From contig OY782760.1 of assembly GCA_963678205.1 (NCBI GenBank), positions 868,001-932,000 of the forward strand: DNA of 64,000 nt, given 5' to 3'. A model generated the notes under the pieces. That model was not told the DNA's origin and did not search any database. It worked only from the letters and a program-made list of their open reading frames with translations. The DNA comes from G963556115 sp963678205. Lineage in GTDB: Bacteria; Planctomycetota; SZUA-567. Each line of letters begins with the position of its first letter. Position 1 is the first letter of the stretch. This document shows, in pieces, positions 9,319-17,402 of this stretch. The position numbers and the translations under genes are program-made.

Positions 9319-10393
9319 CTTTTCCTATTGAATCGCGCATAGTTGTATCAGCTTTTATATTCTGCATTTTATAGTAATCCATAATGCCTAGATTACCAGA
9401 TCTAAACGCATCGGCCATTGCAAGTGGAATTTCAGCTTCCGCTTTTACTACAAGGGCGCGCATTTCTGAAATTCTTGCGTCTTGTTTTGCACGCTCTGCT
9501 CGCGCTTCAGCAGCCCGTTTTTCAGCGTCAGCCTGAGCTACCTGTTTTCTTGCGTTTGCTCGTTCAATATCAAGCTTTGCTCCGACATTATCACCTACAT
9601 CTATATCTGCGATATCAATAGATAGAATTTCAAACGCAGTTCCGGCATCAAGACCTTTAGCAAGTACGGCTTTAGATATCCTATCTGGATTTTCAAGTAC
9701 TGCAGTGTAATCGTTTGATGAACCAATCGCAGAGACAATACCTTCACCAACTCTGGCTATAATTGTTTCGTCTGTTGCTCCGCCTACAAGTCTTTCGATA
9801 CAAGTACGTACCGTAACTCTAGCTCTAGCTTTGAGTTGTATGCCGTCCTGAGCTACAGCGTCAAGCGTAAGTCTGCCTGATGATGGGTTAGGGCAGTCGA
9901 TAACTCTTGGATCAACTGAGGTATTTACGGCATCAACAATATTACGCCCCGCAAGATCTATGGAGCATGATTGATCAAATGACAGTTTTATGTGAGCTTT
10001 CGCAGCTGCAACCATTGCTCTTACTACAGATGTAACATCTCCTCCTGCCAGTAGGTGTGCTCCTAGTGCTTCTTCGCTTATATCTAGACCTGCTTGTTCA
10101 GCAATTACTAGGGCTTCAACTAACACAGGGACATTACCTCTTGCAAGGTAGTGACTTTCTAAAAACTCTCTTTCTAAGGTTACTCCAGCTTTTTGCGACA
10201 TAATCAGTGAGTTGACAATGACTCCTGGACTGACTTTTCTGAGTGTCATTGCAAATAGTGAAAAAAGACCCACATGTACACCACTGGAACGAGCTTGAAT
10301 ATAAAGTCTACCATACATTAGAAGCATTAGCGCAAGAATTATACCAACGCCAAAGATTACTAATAGTACAATTGCCGGAACAAATTCTGCCAT
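9302..10393 (-). CDS. floA: Flotillin-like protein FloA (SPFH domain)
   Basis: Membrane-associated SPFH protein of the YqfA/FloA type, which forms membrane microdomain scaffolds. One N-terminal hydrophobic hairpin or helix (about 5-27) is followed by the SPFH core, with GVHVGLFSLFAMTLRKVSP typical of FloA, then a long Ala/Glu/Arg/Lys coiled coil at about 275-320 (ANARKQVAQADAEKRAAEA). The C-terminus LGIMDYYKMQNIKADTTMR is a family hallmark. The 363-residue length is about 30 longer than B. subtilis FloA. nfeD lies 44 bases upstream, the classic FloA-NfeD pairing, and a good Shine-Dalgarno sequence (GGAGAAATC) precedes the ATG. Confidence 0.93.
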   Translation of the reverse strand: MAEFVPAIVLLVIFGVGIILALMLLMYGRLYIQARSSGVHVGLFSLFAMTLRKVSPGVIVNSLIMSQKAGVTLEREFLESHYLARGNVPVLVEALVIAEQAGLDISEEALGAHLLAGGDVTSVVRAMVAAAKAHIKLSFDQSCSIDLAGRNIVDAVNTSVDPRVIDCPNPSSGRLTLDAVAQDGIQLKARARVTVRTCIERLVGGATDETIIARVGEGIVSAIGSSNDYTAVLENPDRISKAVLAKGLDAGTAFEILSIDIADIDVGDNVGAKLDIERANARKQVAQADAEKRAAEARAERAKQDARISEMRALVVKAEAEIPLAMADAFRSGNLGIMDYYKMQNIKADTTMRDSIGKDDEKK

Positions 10394-10437
10394 GATTTCT
10401 CCAATTCATAAATATATTAATAAACAAAATAAACAAA

Positions 10438-12066
10438 CTAACTTGTATATAGATCTACAACGATTCTATTCATATCAACTGAGATAACCTCTACCTTTTT
10501 ACCTTTTTCGATATAATCTCCCGGGGTAACAACATCAATAAGCTCACCCTTATCAGTTTTGATTTTACCTGAAGGGCGAAGCGGGGTGTAAGCGGTTGCT
10601 ATAAGGCCAAGGTATTCTGTATGTTGATCCATTATCTCTTCTCCAGCAGCTTTTTCTTTTTCAATCCCTTTTCGTAAGGCTTCTTTGCCTTCGGGGAGAT
10701 TCTTTTCAAGGAACATGAACTTGAAAAAGGGAGATTTTCCTCCCCGCTCCATTAGAATCAAAACAAGAACACAGCCTATAACCAAAACTCCACCGGTGAT
10801 AAGCGTTGCAAACATCATCTCTCCTCCAAAGTTCAGTTCCATATAATTTGAATCAAGCGCAGGAACTAGTGAAAATAATAGTCCGCCTAGTAAACATATA
10901 AACCCAAGTACACCCGCTACTCCAAAGCCAGGTATAAGGACAATTTCAACTATAAGTAGGACTATTCCTACAATAAAAAGGCTTATCTCAAAAATGGTTG
11001 CTCGTTCATTGAGGAAAAGAATAGTAAAGAATGAAGCAAATCCGATAAGTCCTAGCGCTCCAGGTATACCAAAACCTGGCATATTCATTTCGGTAAAAGT
11101 ACCCGCTATTCCAATAATCAAGCATAGGACTAGAAGCATTGTCAGGCCTTTTCCCATTTCCCATTTGCTGAAATTTAAAAGTTTTAGTGGGTTGAGTTCG
11201 CCATCAGAGAGTTTTACATTGATAACTTCTTCCTTAGTAATATTGAGTAGGGTTAATAGCTCATCCTTTGAAGTTAGTACTTTTTTGGCAATTTCATATT
11301 CTACTGCCGATTGCGCTTCAACGGAGAGTAGCTTGCCTTCTGTTACTATAATTTTGGGAGGTAAACTGAATTTGCGCTTATCTATGCCTTCTTCCATGCT
11401 TTTTCTGAGTAGCTCATATGCGTGCTTTTTTAGAAAATCTCTGTCGCCGTTTTTAAAGTTTACTTCATATACTTCAAAACTTCGCGAAACCATGGCTTCA
11501 AGAAGTACCTTTGGATAGTTGTTGTGTCTAGCGTTTGATGACATAATTGCTCTGACATCAGCTTCTGCTTTTTCAGCGGTCCGGTCATCAAGGCTCTTGC
11601 TAGACATCATCATCATTGGTTGAATATCACCTATTCTACTGCCGCTAAGCATGTAGATTTCTGAGCAGGCTGTTGCTAGCATGGCTCCACCGCTTACAGC
11701 TTTTCGAATGACTAGCGCTGTTGTTGGGGTGGGTGAGGTTATAAGCGCTTGGCATATTTTATCACAACTCTCAACTGAACCACCAGGTGAATCTATTTCC
11801 ATGATTATACGGCGGGCTTTGCCTGCGAGTTTTATGGCTTTTAGGATGTTTTCTTCTTGACCGCCGTAACTTTCTGGAGCAATTACTCCCCGTATAGGAA
11901 TAACTATAACTTTATCCTTCCACTCATCTTCTGATAAAGGGAAATTTGGTTCTGATAAATTTGCATTTGCTTCAGTTTTAGAATTTAATTCTTCGGCAAA
12001 CGCCTGTAGTGTAAGAATTGATATAATAAAAAGTAGTAGCAATGACTTAAAATGCTTGGTATTCAT
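10438..12066 (-). CDS. NfeD-family membrane protein with ClpP-like serine protease domain
   Basis: A 542-residue NfeD1b-type protein. It has a cleavable signal peptide (residues 1-24, ending AFA). A ClpP-fold protease domain follows at about 50-290, with the substrate-binding EIDSPGGSV motif (about 90-98) and the nucleophile Ser in KAVSGGAM (residue 125). A block of four to five transmembrane helices lies at about 310-450. A C-terminal OB-fold NfeD domain ends the protein (about 475-542, GLIATAYTPLRPSGKI). NfeD proteins partner with flotillins, and floA follows directly. The protease faces outside and the OB domain the cytoplasm, by family analogy. Confidence 0.9.
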   Translation of the reverse strand: MNTKHFKSLLLLFIISILTLQAFAEELNSKTEANANLSEPNFPLSEDEWKDKVIVIPIRGVIAPESYGGQEENILKAIKLAGKARRIIMEIDSPGGSVESCDKICQALITSPTPTTALVIRKAVSGGAMLATACSEIYMLSGSRIGDIQPMMMMSSKSLDDRTAEKAEADVRAIMSSNARHNNYPKVLLEAMVSRSFEVYEVNFKNGDRDFLKKHAYELLRKSMEEGIDKRKFSLPPKIIVTEGKLLSVEAQSAVEYEIAKKVLTSKDELLTLLNITKEEVINVKLSDGELNPLKLLNFSKWEMGKGLTMLLVLCLIIGIAGTFTEMNMPGFGIPGALGLIGFASFFTILFLNERATIFEISLFIVGIVLLIVEIVLIPGFGVAGVLGFICLLGGLLFSLVPALDSNYMELNFGGEMMFATLITGGVLVIGCVLVLILMERGGKSPFFKFMFLEKNLPEGKEALRKGIEKEKAAGEEIMDQHTEYLGLIATAYTPLRPSGKIKTDKGELIDVVTPGDYIEKGKKVEVISVDMNRIVVDLYTS

Positions 12067-12152
12067 AGTTTTTCTACCTTATTTATGAGCTCTAGATGAA
12101 TTATAACATATTTGACATTTTTGTGATAGAATAAATAAATATGGTATATAAA

Positions 12153-12189
12153 AAATAGTAGATATTGAACTGATCAATATCTACTATTT
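12153..12189 (-). terminator. Long hairpin after the aldo/keto reductase gene
   Basis: A perfect 16-bp AT-rich inverted repeat (12153-12168 and 12174-12189) with a 5-base loop, flanked by A and T runs. It lies between two minus-strand genes and probably ends the aldo/keto reductase transcript. Confidence 0.7.
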
Positions 12190-12260
12190 AATTAAATTAA
12201 AGATGAGACTTTTTAGGCGCAGTACTACTGTGATAACGAAATATTGAGTCTATCTAAGGA

Positions 12261-13400
12261 TTAGTCAAAATATTTATCTTTGATGATTTTTAAATGCTTC
12301 ATTATTTCTATGTTTTGAGGGCATTTTGTTTCGCATAAACCGCATTCAACACAGTTTGTAACTTTCTGATTATCTGCTAACCAGCAAGTAGTCCAGAATT
12401 TTGCTTTGTCAAAATCATTGAAGATAGAATCGTGATTATACGCCCAGAAATTTTCTGGAATATTTACTCCTTTTGGACAAGGCATACAGTAATTACATTT
12501 TGTGCAATTTACACGCATTCTGCTTTTAAAGATGTCTCTTACTTGAGAAATGATTTTGCATTCGTCTTCTGAGAGTGAGTTTACTTTGGTTTCTGAGGCT
12601 ACCCTGACATTCTCTATTGTTTGTTCCATTGAAGACATGCCGCTGAGAACGACTCCGATTTCTTCCTTATTCCAGAGATATTTAAGCGCCCATTCTGCTG
12701 GGGAACGGTTGGTCTTGCTGGAGTCCCAGATCGCTTTGATGTCATCAGGTAGTTCCGTTCTTGCTAACATCCCTCCACGTAGTGGCTCCATAATAATTAT
12801 GCCAAGCCCTTTATTATGAGCATACTTCATACCTTTGAGTCCGGCCTGATAATCTTCGTCCATATAGTTGAGCTGTATCTGACAGAAATCCCACGGGAAG
12901 TCATCTACGATTTCTTTGAATAGGTCTAAGTCATCATGAAACGAGAAACCAATATGTCTGATCTTGCCATCTTTTTTTGCTTGGTTTAAAAATCTTTTAT
13001 AATTGAGTTTTACCATGTTTGGCCAAGATTTTACACTTAGAGCATGGATAAGATAGAAATTGATTGTCTTTACTTCTAGGTTATTAAGCTGTTCATCAAG
13101 AATTCTTGGCATGTCTTCTGCTTTTTCTACATCCCATACCGGTAACTTTGTAGCAATTTTTACTTTATTTCTATAACCATCCTTCATGACTTGGGCGCAA
13201 AACTTTTCGCTGGTTCCGCTATGGTAAGGATAGGCTGTATCCAGATAGTTGACTCCATTATCAATCGCATATCTTATCATTTCTTTGGCTTCATCAATGT
13301 TTATTTTTGAATCATCACCATCAATTACTGGTAGACGCATTGCACCGAATCCGAGTATACTGAGTTTTTCGCCAGTATTACCTAGCTCTCTGTATTCCAT
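12261..13400 (-). CDS. Aldo/keto reductase with C-terminal 4Fe-4S ferredoxin domain
   Basis: A 379-residue protein of the ferredoxin-fused aldo/keto reductase group (COG1453 type). The N-terminal TIM barrel has GNTGEKLSILGFGAMRLP, the catalytic Asp and Tyr in LDTAYPYH, the Lys in IATKLPVW and the His in FYLIHAL. The C-terminal region carries two cysteine clusters, CTKCNYCMPCPKG (about 300-312) and CVECGLCETKCP (about 355-366), each fitting a 4Fe-4S centre. Substrate unknown. It is the last gene after a mocR-type regulator and a remnant of a second reductase gene. A strong Shine-Dalgarno (AAGGAGA) precedes the ATG. Confidence 0.9.
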   Translation of the reverse strand: MEYRELGNTGEKLSILGFGAMRLPVIDGDDSKINIDEAKEMIRYAIDNGVNYLDTAYPYHSGTSEKFCAQVMKDGYRNKVKIATKLPVWDVEKAEDMPRILDEQLNNLEVKTINFYLIHALSVKSWPNMVKLNYKRFLNQAKKDGKIRHIGFSFHDDLDLFKEIVDDFPWDFCQIQLNYMDEDYQAGLKGMKYAHNKGLGIIIMEPLRGGMLARTELPDDIKAIWDSSKTNRSPAEWALKYLWNKEEIGVVLSGMSSMEQTIENVRVASETKVNSLSEDECKIISQVRDIFKSRMRVNCTKCNYCMPCPKGVNIPENFWAYNHDSIFNDFDKAKFWTTCWLADNQKVTNCVECGLCETKCPQNIEIMKHLKIIKDKYFD

Positions 13401-13445
13401 TGTTATCTCCTTACAAAGTGTTTTGGCTTTATTAGCAAGTATTTG

Positions 13446-13679
13446 TTATATGCGTAGTAGTACTTTTTTAAGCTTTGTTTGTGTCGTACGTATAAAATTT
13501 ATAATAGATGATCTGTTTTTAGGTTTTTTTTTGCAAAGACTTTTTGTTTTTTTAATTTTTACCTTTTTAGGTTTGACAGGGTTTTTAATAGTTTCTTTGG
13601 CGATAATTGGAAGGAGCATTGAACCAAATCCGAGAATGGTGAGCTTTTCTTCAGTTTTATCAAATTTTTTTTGAGTCAT
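13446..13679 (-). pseudogene. Remnant of a second aldo/keto reductase gene
   Basis: A 77-codon reading frame with its own Shine-Dalgarno (AAGGA) and ATG. Residues 10-27 (EEKLTILGFGSMLLPIIA) match the N-terminus of the intact reductase next door (GEKLSILGFGAMRLPVI). After about residue 28 the similarity ends and the sequence becomes Lys-rich and unlike any part of the family. The barrel, active site and iron-sulfur cysteines are absent. I read it as a truncated tandem duplicate. It lies 24 bases after the mocR-type gene and 45 bases before the intact copy. A recruited small basic protein is possible but less likely. Confidence 0.65.
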
Positions 13680-13702
13680 AATTTTTTCCTTATTGTGAAA
13701 AA

Positions 13703-15094
13703 TTAGCCCGTAAGCACCTTGTAAACTTTTTTTAGCTGCTTTACTGCTTTTATTATCTCAGACTGACTAAGGTGCGCAAAACTTAGAATAAGTCTGTTAT
13801 TTTTTTGGGTTGTACCTCCATTAGAATATTCATTTGAAAATTCTACTTCTAGGTTGTATTTTTTGAAAATTTCTTTATCACTATTCTTCAATGTATGATT
13901 GATAAATTCGACTGCAACATGAAGTCCAGAATGATCTCCATTGATTCGTATTTTATCTGCAAATTCTTTGTTTAAATTTTCTGTTACTGTTTTTATTTTT
14001 GTCTTATATATTTTAGTCATCTTGTAAATATGTTTTTCGTAATCACCACTGCGAATAATGTCGTTGGCTATTCCTTGAATTATTGTGCTCGGAGGGTTCC
14101 CAATAAGTTCAGTATATTTTTTAGTCAAGAACGATAACTCTGCTGGTAGTACAATATAGCCAAGTCTCAATGAAGGGCATATTGTCTTACTAAATGTCCC
14201 AACATGAATAACATATTTTGAACATATCTGATATAGAGAATTAATCGGAGCTCCCCTATATCTGAACTCACTGTCACAGTCATCCTCAATGATGTAGTGA
14301 TTATATTTTACTGCAAAGTCTATTAGTTCGTGGCGTCGTTTGATTGTAAGTGTTCCCCCAAGCGGAAACTGATGCGCCGGAGAAGTATATATAAGAGATC
14401 TTTCACGGTAATTTAATTCTTTTGTGACAATCCCTGTTTTGTCTGTTTTTATTGGTGTCACTTTATAGCCGACTGAGCTGAATATCTCAGGAACAAACTG
14501 TACACTTGGAGATTCTGTCAAAAGCGAATTAAAGTTATTTTTAAAACTTAATGCCAGAAATCTAATAGCATCTTTTGTCCCTCCACTGATAATAATCTGT
14601 TCTGGGTAGCATTTTATTCCTTTATGTGTGTTTAAGTATTTCAGTAAAGACTGCCTAAGCGGCAGATAGCCGTTTGGGTCTCCATAACCAAATATGTCTG
14701 TATCTTTTGTATTGAGAACTCTCCTTGTTGCCTGCATCCATGATTGTTTTGGAAAATTATAAAGATCTGGTGTCCCGGCAATAAGGCTTATATTTTTATT
14801 ATTTTCCTTGATAGTTTTTTGTAAACTTTCTGGCTGTTCATAAAAAACACATTTTCTTTTATTGGTAATAAATGTACCGCTACCTTTTCGCGTAGTAATG
14901 TATAGTTCTGCAATTAATTGTTCGTACACCTCTATAACTGTATTTCGGGCAATCTTTAGACTGCTGGCAAGTTTTCTAGAAGAAGGAAGTTTTTCTCCGT
15001 ATCGGAGTTCTTGGTTTAAGATCATATATGTTAGCTTATCATATAGTTGTTTTTTTATTGAAATATGACTGTTTCTATTAATATTAATAAACAT
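13703..15094 (-). CDS. MocR-type regulator (GntR wHTH plus aminotransferase-like domain)
   Basis: A transcription factor with a GntR-type winged helix (about 1-75, with LPSSRKLASSLKIARNTVIEVYEQL) joined to a fold-type I PLP aminotransferase-like domain. The region around FGYGDPNGYLPLRQSL, IISGGTKDA, EDDCDSEFRY and the PLP-Lys segment GTFSKTICPSLRLGY is family typical. I place the start at 15094 because AAGAGGG lies 6 bases upstream of that ATG; an in-frame ATG at 15118 is the alternative. MocR proteins often control vitamin B6 or amino-acid genes. Here the downstream aldo/keto reductase genes are plausible targets. Confidence 0.88.
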   Translation of the reverse strand: MFININRNSHISIKKQLYDKLTYMILNQELRYGEKLPSSRKLASSLKIARNTVIEVYEQLIAELYITTRKGSGTFITNKRKCVFYEQPESLQKTIKENNKNISLIAGTPDLYNFPKQSWMQATRRVLNTKDTDIFGYGDPNGYLPLRQSLLKYLNTHKGIKCYPEQIIISGGTKDAIRFLALSFKNNFNSLLTESPSVQFVPEIFSSVGYKVTPIKTDKTGIVTKELNYRERSLIYTSPAHQFPLGGTLTIKRRHELIDFAVKYNHYIIEDDCDSEFRYRGAPINSLYQICSKYVIHVGTFSKTICPSLRLGYIVLPAELSFLTKKYTELIGNPPSTIIQGIANDIIRSGDYEKHIYKMTKIYKTKIKTVTENLNKEFADKIRINGDHSGLHVAVEFINHTLKNSDKEIFKKYNLEVEFSNEYSNGGTTQKNNRLILSFAHLSQSEIIKAVKQLKKVYKVLTG

Positions 15095-15130
15095 AATCAT
15101 CCCTCTTCTATATGTCATTTATTATAATAT

Positions 15131-15160
15131 AAAAAGTGGGTCTGTACAGATCCACTTTTT
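15131..15160 (-). terminator. Terminator after uvrB
   Basis: An inverted repeat, AAAAAGTGGRTCTGT / ACAGAYCCACTTTTT with one mismatched position, lies between the uvrB stop and the mocR-type start. T runs flank both sides, so it could work in either direction. Confidence 0.75.
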
Positions 15161-15207
15161 AAGATAATTTTAAGAACCACTTTTTTGGTATAATTATATA
15201 AATCGAG

Positions 15208-17265
15208 TTATTTTTTTCTTCTTGTCTTTTTCTTTGTAGTACGCTTTCTGCGAGGCTTTCTGCCGTAGCTGGAGGTATCTTTCTTGGTATAGTTGATAGG
15301 AGCTTTAAGCTCAACCAGTCTGTCGCGAAGAGCGGCCGCATCTTCAAAACGCATTTCATCTGCGGCTTTGATCATTTCTTCTTCAAGAAGTTTGATCTCA
15401 GCCTCTCTATCTGAACTGCTGAGTGCTTCGTCAAGAGCAGGTATATAGACATCCTCTTTAATTCCAAAGAATTCTTCAAGTCCTGTTTCGATTGCTCGTG
15501 TAACGGTTTGGGGAGTTATATTATGGGTTTTATTGTATTCCAGCTGGGTGCGCCTTCTGCGTTCTGTTTCATCCATTGTCTTTTGCATGGACTTGGTAAT
15601 GGTGTCTGCATAGAATATTACTCTACCTTCTGCATTACGGGCACAACGTCCAATTGTCTGTATAAGGCTGGTTGTAGAGCGGAGAAAACCTTCTTTATCT
15701 GCATCTACGACAATTACTAGTGATACTTCCGGAAGGTCAAGACCTTCTCTTAAAAGGTTAACACCAATTAGTGCATCAAACTTGCCTTCTCGCAGATCTT
15801 TTAGTATTTCTACACGTTCCAATGTATCAATACCTGAGTGCAGATATTCAGTTCTTAGGCCTTGTTCACGACAGTACTGATCCAGGTCTTCTGAGAGTTT
15901 TTTGGTAAGTGTTGTAACTAGGACTCGTTCTTTCTTTTCTGCTCGGATTTTAATTTCATTAATTATATCTGCAACCTGCCCTTTGGTTGGACGTACCTCA
16001 ACAGGAGGATCTATCAGACCTGTTGGTCTTACAATTAATTCTACAACTTCACCCTTTGAATGCTCTATTTCGTAGTCTGAAGGGGTTGCAGATACATATA
16101 CTGTAGTCGGTTGCTGTTGAACAAATTCATCAAAATGCATAGGCCTATTCTCGAGTGCTGATGGAAGGCGGAATCCGTGATCTACGAGAACTTGTTTTCT
16201 TGCTCTATCACCATTAAACATGCCGCGTATCTGTGGTAGAGTTACGTGGGATTCATCTATAATAAGCAGCCAATCCTTTTTTGGAAAATAATCGAATAAA
16301 CAGGCAGGTCTTTCTCCTGGTTTTCTTCCGTCGAAATGCCAAGAATAATTCTCTATACCCTGGCAGTATCCGATCTCATCAATCATTTCCAGATCATATT
16401 TTGTTCTACTTTCAAGTCTTTGTGCCTCAAGAAGTTTGTTTTGCCCATTGAGTACATTTAGCCTGTCTTCAAGCTCTGCTTTTATTCCATTCATCGCAGA
16501 TTCCTTGCCATCATCATTGAGTACAAAGTGGGTAGCAGGGAATATTGCCATTTGGTTAAACTTTGATATTACTTCCCCGGTGAGAGGATGAATTTCTAAA
16601 ATTGCGTCAACTTCATTGCCGAAGAATTCAATTCTATATGCAGTCTGTTTGTATGCTGGCCAAATTTCTATAGCATCACCACGCATTCTAAAAACACCAC
16701 GTTCAAAGCTGTGGTCATTTCTAGTATAGTTCATTTTTACAAGTTGCAGCACCATTGCTCGTCTTTCAATCTCCTTGCCGAGTTGAAAAGGGAGTATTAC
16801 CTTGAAATATTCTTCAGGTGCACCTAGACCATAAATACAACTTACAGATGCAACCACAATAACATCATCTCGGGTAAGCAAAGCTGAGGTTGCTGATAGT
16901 CTGAGTCTATCTAGATTTTCATTTACAGAAGAATCTTTATCAATATAAACATCCGTTGAGGGGATATAGGCTTCTGGTTGATAGTAGTCATAATATGAGA
17001 CAAAGTATTCTACTGCATTGTCAGGAAAGAATTGTCTGAATTCAGAAAATAGCTGAGCTGTAAGGGTCTTATTATGCGAAAGTATAAGTGTAGGTTTTTT
17101 AACTTTTTCAATAATATTTGCCATTACAAAGGTTTTACCCGATCCAGTAACTCCTAGCAATGTTTGTTCTTTCTTATTATTTTCAATACCTTTGAGCAAG
17201 CTCTCAATTGCTTTAGGTTGATCACCAGCTGGTTTGTATTCTGAATTTAATTTGAATTCTGGCAT
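15208..17265 (-). CDS. uvrB: UvrABC system protein B
   Basis: Damage-verifying helicase of nucleotide excision repair. Walker A GVTGSGKT lies at residues 38-45. The beta-hairpin region has SYYDYYQPEAYIP, the DEAD-like motif is IDESH, followed by the family GRCARNAEGRVIFYAD motif and RRRTQLEYN. A UVR motif (about 618-652, EAEIKLLEEEMIKAADEMRFE) binds UvrC. The last 25 residues form a very basic Lys/Arg tail (PRRKRTTKKKTRRKK) that is not in E. coli UvrB. Length 685 aa is normal. uvrC is present about 5 kb away rather than adjacent. Confidence 0.97.
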   Translation of the reverse strand: MPEFKLNSEYKPAGDQPKAIESLLKGIENNKKEQTLLGVTGSGKTFVMANIIEKVKKPTLILSHNKTLTAQLFSEFRQFFPDNAVEYFVSYYDYYQPEAYIPSTDVYIDKDSSVNENLDRLRLSATSALLTRDDVIVVASVSCIYGLGAPEEYFKVILPFQLGKEIERRAMVLQLVKMNYTRNDHSFERGVFRMRGDAIEIWPAYKQTAYRIEFFGNEVDAILEIHPLTGEVISKFNQMAIFPATHFVLNDDGKESAMNGIKAELEDRLNVLNGQNKLLEAQRLESRTKYDLEMIDEIGYCQGIENYSWHFDGRKPGERPACLFDYFPKKDWLLIIDESHVTLPQIRGMFNGDRARKQVLVDHGFRLPSALENRPMHFDEFVQQQPTTVYVSATPSDYEIEHSKGEVVELIVRPTGLIDPPVEVRPTKGQVADIINEIKIRAEKKERVLVTTLTKKLSEDLDQYCREQGLRTEYLHSGIDTLERVEILKDLREGKFDALIGVNLLREGLDLPEVSLVIVVDADKEGFLRSTTSLIQTIGRCARNAEGRVIFYADTITKSMQKTMDETERRRRTQLEYNKTHNITPQTVTRAIETGLEEFFGIKEDVYIPALDEALSSSDREAEIKLLEEEMIKAADEMRFEDAAALRDRLVELKAPINYTKKDTSSYGRKPRRKRTTKKKTRRKK

Positions 17266-17350
17266 AATTCCCTTTCGTATATAATATATCTTGAATAATT
17301 ATATCCTGTTGTTTTATTTTTTCTAGGTTTCATTTGCAAGATATATAAAA

Positions 17351-17380
17351 AAGGTGCCCTGGTTGTTACCAGGACACCTT
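17351..17380 (-). terminator. Terminator after secDF
   Basis: A 13-bp stem with one mismatch (AAGGTGCCCTGGT / ACCAGGACACCTT) and a 4-base loop, with A/T runs on both sides, lies 23 bases after the secDF stop on the minus strand. Confidence 0.88.
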
Positions 17381-17402
17381 TTTTATAAAAAAATATCAGA
17401 TA

